Origin: an uncultured Clostridium sp.
Lineage (GTDB): Bacteria > Bacillota > Clostridia > Christensenellales > Borkfalkiaceae
Length of the DNA: 19,602 nt
Assembly: GCA_900555925.1 (NCBI GenBank)
Contig: USMU01000031.1
Coordinates: forward strand, 1 to 19,602
Direction: 5' to 3'
Shown here in pieces: positions 8,657 through 15,282 of this stretch. The position numbers and the translations under genes are program-made. Within the stretch, counting starts at the first letter, position 1. Every line of letters starts with the position of its first letter. The notes under the pieces were generated by a model. The model was not told where the DNA came from and ran no database searches. It worked only from the letters and a program-made list of their open reading frames with translations.

Positions 8657-8686
8657 ATTTTACAAAAAATAATAATCGTTTGACAA
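8657..8686 (-). promoter_or_regulatory. Possible second, weaker promoter of the GH32/Opp operon
   Basis: On the minus strand, TTGTCA (8686-8681) and TAAAAT (8662-8657) are 18 bases apart, immediately upstream of operator site 1. If active, site 1 would sit on its start point just as site 2 sits near that of the main promoter. The match is moderate and the region is A/T-rich, so chance is a real alternative. Confidence 0.3.
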
Positions 8687-8696
8687 AAAAACGATA

Positions 8697-8710
8697 TGCA
8701 AACGTTTGTA
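8697..8710. promoter_or_regulatory. LacI-family operator, site 2 (one mismatch from perfect)
   Basis: TGCAAACGTTTGTA repeats site 1 with a single asymmetric change in the last half-site. It begins 10 bases downstream of the -10 box of the main operon promoter and so overlaps the predicted transcription start. Occupancy would block initiation or promoter escape. Together with site 1 it could support a DNA loop or cooperative binding, given the 55-base centre spacing. Confidence 0.85.
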
Positions 8711-8720
8711 TTTTGATTTT

Positions 8721-8749
8721 AGTATATCATATACTTTTTATTTTGTCAA
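8721..8749 (-). promoter_or_regulatory. Main promoter of the GH32/Opp operon
   Basis: On the minus strand, -35 TTGACA (8749-8744) and -10 TATACT (8726-8721) are separated by exactly 17 bases, a near-perfect vegetative promoter. The upstream flank toward 8790 is very A/T-rich and could act as an UP element. Initiation near 8714 would give a leader of about 100 bases containing both operators. A promoter this strong next to two operators suggests tight repression without the inducer. Confidence 0.88.
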
Positions 8750-8813
8750 TAGGGATTTGAAAAATTTTTTTAAGAATTTTTTATGGCAAAAGAGCGATTC
8801 GGATTTTTTTCGC

Positions 8814-8842
8814 TTTACAAAGTTTATTCGATTTGTTATAAT
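8814..8842 (+). promoter_or_regulatory. Promoter of the LacI-family regulator gene
   Basis: -35 TTTACA (8814-8819) and -10 TATAAT (8837-8842) have a 17-base spacer, placing the start near 8849 and giving a leader of about 35 bases. It supports the start codon at 8885, because the longer in-frame start at 8783 would lie upstream of this promoter. No copy of the TGCAAACGTTTGCA operator overlaps it, so direct autoregulation through that site is not evident. Confidence 0.82.
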
Positions 8843-8884
8843 TCAAAATATACAGAAATTCATTTTTGCGGGGGTAGACAGAAA

Positions 8885-9874
8885 ATGATTACCATAAAAG
8901 ACGTTGCCAGCCGCGCGAAAGTTTCTCCTTCAACAGCTTCGCGTGCGCTTAGGCGAATCGGTTATATAAGCAATGAAACGCACGAAAGCGTCTTTCGTGC
9001 GGCCGCAGAATTAGGTTATATAGCGAATTCCACGGCGCAGCAGTTAAAGAAAAATACAACAAAAACAGTTGGATTTATCATTTCCGACAGCAACAATGAA
9101 TATTATTTCAGTATTCTTTCGGATATACAGAAAATGCTCAATGAAAACGGAATGAATCTGGTCATTGCGTTCAGTTCCGAAAATCCCGTAGACGAGGAAA
9201 CCTGTTTTCGTTCCTTGATTGCCAGCCGTGTCTCTGCAATTTTTTTTACGCCTACAAGCAAACAGAACGCGGAAATTATACGGGTAGCCAAGAAAAACGG
9301 TATCAAGGTAGTACAGCTTTTCCGAAATATCTACGAGGACCTCGATACTATCATCAACGACGATGAATCGGGCTGTAAACAGGCCGCAGAAAAATTATTG
9401 GAGCTCGGCTGCCGCAGATTGCTGCTCGTCGATGTAGAATATCGATATTTGGAGTCGGGAAAAGTTCGTCCCGATAGAAGCACGGGATTTTTACAGGCGT
9501 TCAAAGACAGCGACGCCGTATATAAAATTCTACGTTTTCCTCTGATAGATTACGATACTGCCGTGCTTTCCGAAGCCATAGACGAATTTTCCCCCGACGG
9601 AATCATTACGGCCACAAATGTGGCAGGGCTGGAAGTGCTATCTCATATCATGCGAAAAAAACTCTCAAAGGTTCGTTTCATTACCTTTGACGACAATCGC
9701 TGGTTGCAGTTTTTCTCTATTTCAGCGATACGGCAAAACTCTACGCTTCTCGCAGACGCCATTAAAAGTGTAATCTGCTCGCAGGAAAGCGGAGTCCGTA
9801 AAGTGAGTATCCCTCAAACGCTTTCCCTTAGAAACGATTGTTTGGCGGATTCCCTCAAAGATATAAAAATCTGA
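8885..9874 (+). CDS. LacI-family transcriptional regulator of the adjacent sugar operon
   Basis: This is a DNA-binding regulator of 329 residues, the normal length for the family. Residues 1-24 (MITIKDVASRAKVSPSTASRAL) form the helix-turn-helix. The hinge follows through about residue 60, then a periplasmic-binding-protein-like ligand domain from about 61 (KTVGFIISD) to the end, with the usual FITFDD strand late in the second lobe. The start at 8885 is set by the conserved family N-terminus and by the promoter at 8814-8842. The ribosome site (GGGGGT) is weak. It is divergent from the GH32/Opp operon and faces two palindromic operators, so it is most likely a repressor released by a sugar from that pathway. 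It is the only plus-strand gene in the window. Confidence 0.93.
   Translation: MITIKDVASRAKVSPSTASRALRRIGYISNETHESVFRAAAELGYIANSTAQQLKKNTTKTVGFIISDSNNEYYFSILSDIQKMLNENGMNLVIAFSSENPVDEETCFRSLIASRVSAIFFTPTSKQNAEIIRVAKKNGIKVVQLFRNIYEDLDTIINDDESGCKQAAEKLLELGCRRLLLVDVEYRYLESGKVRPDRSTGFLQAFKDSDAVYKILRFPLIDYDTAVLSEAIDEFSPDGIITATNVAGLEVLSHIMRKKLSKVRFITFDDNRWLQFFSISAIRQNSTLLADAIKSVICSQESGVRKVSIPQTLSLRNDCLADSLKDIKI
8980..9000. repeat. Short inverted repeat inside the LacI-family coding region
   Basis: Nine-base arms GCACGAAAG (8980-8988) and CTTTCGTGC (8992-9000) flank a three-base spacer. The repeat lies within codons about 32-39, just after the helix-turn-helix. It does not resemble the operators upstream of the operon. 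It may be a chance codon-level palindrome, an mRNA hairpin, or an internal binding site. Confidence 0.6.
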
Positions 9875-9918
9875 CGCACAGAAGTCCCTTTTCTTGATTC
9901 GGTATTCCGTATTGAAAG

Positions 9919-9952
9919 ACAGCGGAGGAGATAAAAGTATCTCCTCCGCTGT
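9919..9952. terminator. Strong hairpin, probable bidirectional terminator between convergent genes
   Basis: Perfect 15-base arms ACAGCGGAGGAGATA (9919-9933) and TATCTCCTCCGCTGT (9938-9952) close a four-base AAAG loop between the LacI-family gene and the exporter gene ending at 9971. It serves the plus strand for lacI and the minus strand for the exporter operon. The T-tract is weak on both sides (TCATTTAT and CTTTC), so efficiency may depend on the stem. Confidence 0.82.
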
Positions 9953-9970
9953 TCATTTATATAAAGATTG

Positions 9971-11809
9971 TCAAACGGCAAACTGACTGTTATAGAGAGC
10001 GGCATAGGCTCCATTCGTTTCCAAAAGACTCTGGTGCGTTCCCTGTTCTATAATGTTTCCGTTTTCCATAACGAGAATCAAATCCGCATCGACGATGGTG
10101 GAAAGGCGGTGCGCGATAACGAAACTCGTCCTGTTTTTCATGAGCGCTTTCATCGCCTTGCCGATTTCCATTTCCGTGCGAGTATCTACACTCGACGTCG
10201 CTTCGTCCAAAATGAGTACGGGCGGATCGCATAAAAATACGCGAGCAATGGTGAGGAGCTGCCTCTGCCCCACGGAGATATTTTCCGCTTCATTGGAAAG
10301 CACGGTATCATATCCCTGCGGCAACGTATGTACGAAGAAATCGACGCGGGCGGCTTTTGCCGCCACTTCTATCTCTTGTCTGGTCGCGTTCGGCTTTCCG
10401 TAGGCGATATTTTCCGCAATCGTCCCCTCAAACAGCCAGGTGTCCTGCAAAACCATGCCGAAATTGCTCCGAAGCCCCGCATACGTCATATCCGCCGTAT
10501 TTTTTCCGTCGAGAAAAATGGCTCCGTCGTTTACTTCATAAAACCGCATGAGTAAGTTGATCAAAGTCGTTTTTCCCGCTCCCGTACTTCCCACGACAGC
10601 GATTTTTTGCCCTGAATGAGCTGTAAAACTGATATTTTTCATCAAAATGCGTTCCGGAGAATACCCGAACTTTACATTTTGAAATTCGATTTTTCCTTCG
10701 GCCGAAAGGACGTCGGAGGGATTTTCGGGATCGGGCGCAATTTCGGGTTCGTCCAACATATCATAGATTCGTTCAAGCGAAGCGAGCGCCGATTGCATGG
10801 AATTGATCATATATGAGGCCTCGGTCAAGGGCTCTCCGGCCTGATTGAGATATTGAAAAAATGCTTGAAACACACCGGGTGACAGAACTCCGTCGATCAG
10901 AAATTTTCCCGCAAGCATCGCGATACCTACCTGTCCGAGACGATTAATCAGTCTTATGGCGGGATTGATGGCATTAATCATAAAATCCGATTTTTCAGAC
11001 GCTAATGCGAGCGCCTCCGTCGATTCGCGGAACCGATCGGCACTATTTTTCTCTTGGTTATAGGCACGGATGATCGTATGGCCGGAAAAGCCCTCTTCCA
11101 CGAGTCCGGTCACTTCGCTCATGCGTTCCTGCCGCAGAGCGGCACAGCGCATCGTTTTTTTGGTAAAAATCTGCGTTACGAACATAGCGACGAGAGTGAC
11201 GCCCAAAAAGATCAGAGTCAGTATCCAATGATAAACGAACATCATGGCAATCGAACCGACAATGAGACCTATTGCGGAAAACAATTTAAGCATACCCGTC
11301 TGTAAGGATTCCGATACCTTGTCGAGATCGTTGGTGGAATAACTCAATACCGAGCCGACTCGATGATTATCGAAATAAGAAAGCGGCAGGCGATTGACTT
11401 TTTCGCTGATCTCCCTACGCAGACGCAGACAAAGCTGTTCTGCAAAAGTCGTCATCAAAAAGGATTGAAGCGTATAAAATCCCCATGCCCCGAGATACAT
11501 CAACAATAAAAGAAAGATTTGCGCACCGACGTTTCCCCAAGCCACGGCAAACACTGTTCCCGCTTCGATACACGCCCGAATACTGTCAAACAGGAGATCG
11601 ATGATGACCGCGCTGTAAGCGGGAGCCGCGATAGAGAGAGCCGTATAAAAAATGACCGAGAAAATCACGGCGGCGAGTTTCAGCCGCTGGTCTTTGACGG
11701 ATTTCCACAATCGTTTGACGACGCGCCAAGGATGCGCGGCGACATCGATGGAAAAGTCGTCGGAAAAGTTATCGGAATTTACTCGTTCCAATTCCTTGTT
11801 TTCTTCCAT
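9971..11809 (-). CDS. Heterodimeric ABC exporter subunit with canonical Walker B (MDR-like)
   Basis: This is a half-transporter of 612 residues with a transmembrane domain (helices between about 45 and 330) fused to an ATPase domain (about 373-612). An acidic N-terminal extension of about 30 residues precedes the first helix. Walker A is GSTGAGKTT (407-415), the Q-loop lies in VLQDTW (453-458), Walker B is LILDE (532-536) with catalytic Glu536, and the switch His is 567. The signature is altered to ISVGQ (511-515) instead of LSGGQ. With the upstream subunit this predicts one degenerate and one active ATP site, as in TM287/288-type exporters. The start follows GGAGG, and only 3 bases separate it from the upstream exporter gene. 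Drug, peptide or lipid export is likely; the substrate is unknown. Confidence 0.92.
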   Translation of the reverse strand: MEENKELERVNSDNFSDDFSIDVAAHPWRVVKRLWKSVKDQRLKLAAVIFSVIFYTALSIAAPAYSAVIIDLLFDSIRACIEAGTVFAVAWGNVGAQIFLLLLMYLGAWGFYTLQSFLMTTFAEQLCLRLRREISEKVNRLPLSYFDNHRVGSVLSYSTNDLDKVSESLQTGMLKLFSAIGLIVGSIAMMFVYHWILTLIFLGVTLVAMFVTQIFTKKTMRCAALRQERMSEVTGLVEEGFSGHTIIRAYNQEKNSADRFRESTEALALASEKSDFMINAINPAIRLINRLGQVGIAMLAGKFLIDGVLSPGVFQAFFQYLNQAGEPLTEASYMINSMQSALASLERIYDMLDEPEIAPDPENPSDVLSAEGKIEFQNVKFGYSPERILMKNISFTAHSGQKIAVVGSTGAGKTTLINLLMRFYEVNDGAIFLDGKNTADMTYAGLRSNFGMVLQDTWLFEGTIAENIAYGKPNATRQEIEVAAKAARVDFFVHTLPQGYDTVLSNEAENISVGQRQLLTIARVFLCDPPVLILDEATSSVDTRTEMEIGKAMKALMKNRTSFVIAHRLSTIVDADLILVMENGNIIEQGTHQSLLETNGAYAALYNSQFAV

Positions 11810-11812
11810 AAA

Positions 11813-13549
11813 TCAAGCGCCTCCTTTCATCTGAGATTTTGCGATAGACGCATACACGGGGCAGTCCTTTATAAGGGAATCGTGCCGTCCCATTCCGACG
11901 ATTCTCCCTTCCTCCAAAACGATGATATTGTCTGCATGGAGAATGGTATTGACGCGCTGGGCAATAATCAATACAGCAGCGTCCTTAATCTCGCTTGCAA
12001 GGGCGTGCCGAAGCGCGGCGTCCGTCTTAAAGTCGAGTGCGGAAAAGCTGTCGTCAAAAATATATAAATCGGCCTTTTTAACGAGCGCGCGGGCGATGGA
12101 AAGCCGCTGTTTCTGTCCGCCGGAAAAATTTGTTCCGCCCTGCGCGACGCGGGATTGAAGCCCGTCCGGCAATCGCTCGACAAAGTCCGCCTGAGCAATT
12201 TTCAAAGCGCGTTCCATATCTTCTTTGGTTGCGTTTTCATTTCCGTAACGCAAATTACTCTCTATCGTTCCCGAAAACAGCCATGCTTTTTGAGGAACAT
12301 AGGCTACCTTTTCTCGCAGTATGTGTTGAGGAATATTGCGAATATCGCAGCCTTCAAAGGATAAAACTCCGTCCGTAATTTCGTGAAACCGCAAAAGTAA
12401 TTTAGCGATCGTAGACTTTCCGCTGCCCGTACTGCCGATGATCGCCGTCGTTTCTCCGCGGCGGCAGACAAAATTCAGATTTTCGAGCGTCGCCTCCTCG
12501 GCGTCGGCAAAGCGAAAACCTGTCTTTTCAAAGCGACAAATTTCCTCTGAAATCTCCGTTTCGGTAACTTCCCGTCCGTCGTCCGCAATCTGCGGGACAT
12601 GCGTCAGAACCGCGTTGATACGCCCCAAACAGGTTCTTGCACGCGGCAGAAGAATAATGACCATTTGCGCCATGATGAGATACCAAAGAATGAGCGTCGC
12701 ATAACCGATCTGTTCGGTAAGTTTGCCGATTTCTATCTGACCCGTAGCGGTCGCCCCGACTGCAATTCTATTCCCACCCAGCCATAAAATAAGGACGATA
12801 CATATATTTATGACGAGGAAAGCGAGACATTCCAGACCTGCAAACAGACGATTTGCCTTGATCCCCGTATTGGCATAATGCGTGAAAGTGCGGTTCATGC
12901 GTTCTTCTTCATATTCCTCTTTATGAAAAGCCCTCACCACACGCACGCCGGTAATATTTTCGCGTACTTCCACATTGATTCTGTCCAGATGTTCCTGCAA
13001 TTTCCGAAAGATCAACGCTGCTTTTTTCGTGACGAAGAGAGCGCAAATTACTAACACGACCGATGCTCCCAATAAGAGAAGTCCCATCGTCCAATCGCTT
13101 AAAAACGCCATCACGATTCCCGCCACGCAAATAATCGGCACCGGCAAAATCATTTGAACGGAAAAAACAAACGCCTGTTGAACGATGTTCGTATCATTCA
13201 AAGCGCGCGTAATTAACGACCCCGTACCAAATTTTTCCATATCCTGCGCGGAAAATTGTAATATTTTATCATACAGCGCGTTGCGTATATCCCTTCCGAG
13301 TTTCGCCGAAAGCCGCGCGCAAAGAAAACTTCCCACGAGCGTCCCTACGCCCGCGGCCAAAGCTACGCCGAGCATGAGCAAACCGGTTCGGACTATCAAT
13401 CCGTAATCGCGATTTCCCACGCCTACGTCTATCATTTTTCCGGTCAGTTTCGGAATGAGCAGTGCCCCGATGACATCGACCGCTAAAACGAGAACAGTAA
13501 AAAAACAAAGCCGTTTATAAGGCTTCAAAAATTTCAAAAATACTCTCAT
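11813..13549 (-). CDS. Heterodimeric ABC exporter subunit with degenerate ATP site (MDR-like)
   Basis: This is a half-transporter of 578 residues and the partner of the next gene. The transmembrane domain (about 14-310) has the usual six helices, and the ATPase domain starts near 335. Walker A is GSTGSGKST (372-380) and the signature FSGGQ (475-479) is canonical. Walker B reads YIFDD (496-500), with Asp500 replacing the catalytic Glu, and the switch residue is Gln531 instead of His. These are the substitutions expected for the degenerate-site subunit of a heterodimeric exporter. The start at 13549 follows GAGG closely, and its ATG overlaps the stop of a small upstream frame (ATGA). It belongs to the marR-led operon, so expression is probably induced when MarR is released from DNA. 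Confidence 0.92.
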   Translation of the reverse strand: MRVFLKFLKPYKRLCFFTVLVLAVDVIGALLIPKLTGKMIDVGVGNRDYGLIVRTGLLMLGVALAAGVGTLVGSFLCARLSAKLGRDIRNALYDKILQFSAQDMEKFGTGSLITRALNDTNIVQQAFVFSVQMILPVPIICVAGIVMAFLSDWTMGLLLLGASVVLVICALFVTKKAALIFRKLQEHLDRINVEVRENITGVRVVRAFHKEEYEEERMNRTFTHYANTGIKANRLFAGLECLAFLVINICIVLILWLGGNRIAVGATATGQIEIGKLTEQIGYATLILWYLIMAQMVIILLPRARTCLGRINAVLTHVPQIADDGREVTETEISEEICRFEKTGFRFADAEEATLENLNFVCRRGETTAIIGSTGSGKSTIAKLLLRFHEITDGVLSFEGCDIRNIPQHILREKVAYVPQKAWLFSGTIESNLRYGNENATKEDMERALKIAQADFVERLPDGLQSRVAQGGTNFSGGQKQRLSIARALVKKADLYIFDDSFSALDFKTDAALRHALASEIKDAAVLIIAQRVNTILHADNIIVLEEGRIVGMGRHDSLIKDCPVYASIAKSQMKGGA

Positions 13550-13705
13550 ATAACCTCAATGGTGCCGATAATTCTCCCTATTTCTTCACAAACACGTACT
13601 TCCAACACTTTCGGCTTTTCCAAACTCTTTAAGAGCCCCGAACATTCCCTCGCGTCCGAGCTTTTTCCTATATTCCTCCCTGCGGCTTCGGTTTATATTC
13701 TTCAT
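13546..13705 (-). other. Small reading frame(s) between marR and the exporter, possibly one frameshifted gene
   Basis: Two overlapping short minus-strand frames fill this gap. The first begins with ATG at 13705, 6 bases after the marR stop, and encodes 39 residues (MKNINRSRREEYRKKLGREG then MFGALKEFGKAESVGSTCL), ending at 13586. The second is open from 13692 to a TGA at 13546 that overlaps the exporter start as ATGA. It has no ATG and ends in a strand-like VCEEIGRIIGTIEVI. Joining the two near the GGAAAAG run (about 13616-13625) by a one-base shift would give a single basic protein of about 50 residues coupled to the exporter. Either the gene is broken, or the sequence has an indel error, or only the first peptide is made. 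I recognise no family. Confidence 0.35.
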
Positions 13706-13711
13706 TTCCCG

Positions 13712-14185
13712 TTATCCCTTTCCGCCTCCGCCGATCGGATGAGCTTTCAATTTTTGTTCAAACGCCGATTTCAGTTCATTGGCAAAACATTCATTCGCTT
13801 CAATAAAGGAATCGCCGTATTTTTTCAGCGTCTCCCGCATGGCTCTGTCCTCCGCCCGATAGACGGCTTCAAGAAATGTTGCAGCATATTCCTTTCCCTT
13901 CTCTGTAAGACGCAGGCGCATTTCTTTTCGATTGTTTGGAATTGTTTCGAACTGCACATACCCTACTTTTTCGTATTTTTTGATAATGGTATTCAATGTC
14001 GTCTTCGGAATCAGCCATTGTTCACAAATTTGTCTTTGAGAAAGAGACGGTTCTCCGTCAAGCGAATAAAGCACACACAATTCCGATTCATTCATACCCA
14101 TCGCTTTGGAAAAATGCGAATATATTTCGTCGATCCGTTCCGTGATAATCATATATCGTCTGATTTTTTCTTTAATCGTTTCCAT
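13712..14185 (-). CDS. MarR-family transcriptional regulator of the exporter operon
   Basis: This is a winged-helix DNA-binding protein of 157 residues, the usual MarR size. Helices at both ends (about 1-30 and 110-150) would form the dimer interface. The winged helix lies between: SLSQRQICEQWLIPKTTLNT (47-66) is the helix-turn-helix, and the wing carries NNRKEMRLRLTEKG (83-96), the standard MarR wing. AAAGGGA precedes the ATG at 14185. It is the first gene after a consensus promoter and is followed by the two exporter subunits, the common arrangement in which MarR represses its own operon and is relieved by a toxic ligand. The C-terminal GGGGKG tail is unusual and probably disordered. Confidence 0.92.
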   Translation of the reverse strand: METIKEKIRRYMIITERIDEIYSHFSKAMGMNESELCVLYSLDGEPSLSQRQICEQWLIPKTTLNTIIKKYEKVGYVQFETIPNNRKEMRLRLTEKGKEYAATFLEAVYRAEDRAMRETLKKYGDSFIEANECFANELKSAFEQKLKAHPIGGGGKG

Positions 14186-14226
14186 GGCAGTCCCTTTCCA
14201 TATATTTTAGTCCGAAACCGTATTAT

Positions 14227-14255
14227 ATTATAGTTCTATTCCGTACTATTGTCAA
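14227..14255 (-). promoter_or_regulatory. Consensus promoter of the marR/exporter operon
   Basis: On the minus strand, -35 TTGACA (14255-14250) and -10 TATAAT (14232-14227) are both perfect and 17 bases apart. Initiation near 14220 gives a leader of about 35 bases before marR. A fully consensus promoter is expected to need a repressor, which fits MarR autoregulation. Confidence 0.9.
14230..14249. promoter_or_regulatory. Inverted repeat in the marR promoter spacer, candidate MarR operator
   Basis: ATAGTTCTATTCCGTACTAT has outer arms ATAGT and ACTAT that pair perfectly and extend to seven bases with one mismatch. It occupies the spacer between the -35 and -10 boxes, where a bound MarR dimer would exclude RNA polymerase. 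Its 20-base length suits a MarR dimer footprint. Confidence 0.5.
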
Positions 14256-14295
14256 GCAAAAAAACGGAAAAAGTGAAAAAATTTTTTTATGAAGC

Positions 14296-14334
14296 AATTA
14301 AAAAGCCGTTGCGATCAATACATCGCAGCGGCTT
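14296..14334 (-). terminator. Intrinsic terminator of the Lpl-type sugar import operon
   Basis: On the minus strand, 13-base arms (plus-strand AAGCCGTTGCGAT at 14303-14315 and ATCGCAGCGGCTT at 14322-14334) pair with one mismatch around a six-base loop. A TTTTTAATT run follows. It lies 27 bases after the stop of the last permease gene and just before the marR promoter, insulating the two operons. Confidence 0.85.
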
Positions 14335-14360
14335 CGTCAAATCGGTTTTTCCGTTAAAGA

Positions 14361-15269
14361 TTATCCTTTAACGCTTCCGATAATCATGCCCTTTTCAAAA
14401 TGTTTTTGCAAGAAAGGATAGATGATAATTAAAGGTAAGCTGGCGATAATGACGCCGGCCATACGGATACCGGGAGCATATACTTCCGACGACCCCGAAC
14501 CGGAGGGAATTTTCAATCCCATATCGGAAACGCTCGACATCAACAAATCCCGAAGCACGAGTTGTAAGGGATATAGATCCTGACGGGAAGTAGAGATAAA
14601 CATACTTGCATTGGCCCAGGAATTCCACTGCGCCACGCCGTTGAAGAGGATAATAACCACGATAAAGGAGGTCGTCAAAGGCACGACGATGCGGAAGAGA
14701 ATACGAAGCGGCCCGGCCCCGTCTAATTCCGCCGCCTCAAAAATCGCGTCGGGAATCGCCTGAATCCCCGTTCTGAGCATGACGATGTTCATGGCATTGC
14801 AGCAGGTGGGAATAATCAGAGCCCAAGGCGTGTCGACCATGCCCAACTGATTGACGACCATAAAGAAAGGAATCATGCCGCCGTTAAAGAACATGGTAAT
14901 TAAAATGATAATCATCAAGGGCCGTTTGAAGAGTACATTTTTTCTCGTGAGCGCATACGCGGCCATAATGCTCATAATGAGTCCCAAAGCCACCGAAGAA
15001 ACGGTATAAATGACGGCATTGGCAATACTGCGCCACAGGTATTGATGCGTAAACAGATAGGTATAGGATTCAAAGGTGAACTTACCTGCAATGGGAAACA
15101 GCAGGAATCCCTCATAGGTACCGAACTTCATGGTTTCGCTGAGCGAACCCATCAATACATGCCACATAGGCAAAACGCAGGCGAGTCCGGCCACGGCGAG
15201 AAAGAGATATAAAAGTACGGCAATCACGATATCCGACAGAGAATGTCTTCTCGATTTGTTTTTCTCCAT
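14361..15269 (-). CDS. CUT1/Lpl-type sugar ABC importer permease (LplC/YtcP-like)
   Basis: This is an inner-membrane permease of 302 residues that forms the channel with the LplB-like subunit. Six hydrophobic segments are visible between about residue 13 and 285. The coupling loop EAAELDGAGPLRILFRIVVP (178-197) is a clear carbohydrate-type EAA motif, and the FEKGMIIGSVKG tail is diagnostic of the LplC/YtcP subgroup. AAGGAGGTACTT precedes the ATG at 15269. Only 13 bases separate it from the LplB-like gene, and it is the last gene before the terminator at 14296-14334. Members of this subgroup import complex oligosaccharides such as rhamnogalacturonan or other polysaccharide fragments; which one cannot be read here. 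Confidence 0.93.
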   Translation of the reverse strand: MEKNKSRRHSLSDIVIAVLLYLFLAVAGLACVLPMWHVLMGSLSETMKFGTYEGFLLFPIAGKFTFESYTYLFTHQYLWRSIANAVIYTVSSVALGLIMSIMAAYALTRKNVLFKRPLMIIILITMFFNGGMIPFFMVVNQLGMVDTPWALIIPTCCNAMNIVMLRTGIQAIPDAIFEAAELDGAGPLRILFRIVVPLTTSFIVVIILFNGVAQWNSWANASMFISTSRQDLYPLQLVLRDLLMSSVSDMGLKIPSGSGSSEVYAPGIRMAGVIIASLPLIIIYPFLQKHFEKGMIIGSVKG

Positions 15270-15282
15270 TTTAAGTACCTCC

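Noticed and set aside
8611..8658. Upstream in-frame ATG extending the cytoplasmic GH32-like gene
   Set aside because: The start lies beside the perfect operator and has no ribosome site, while the internal ATG at 8610 has GGAGG at ideal distance.
13559..14233. Plus-strand open frame of 224 codons opposite marR
   Set aside because: It is Phe-rich antisense sequence over a clear MarR gene and its promoter, with no ribosome site.
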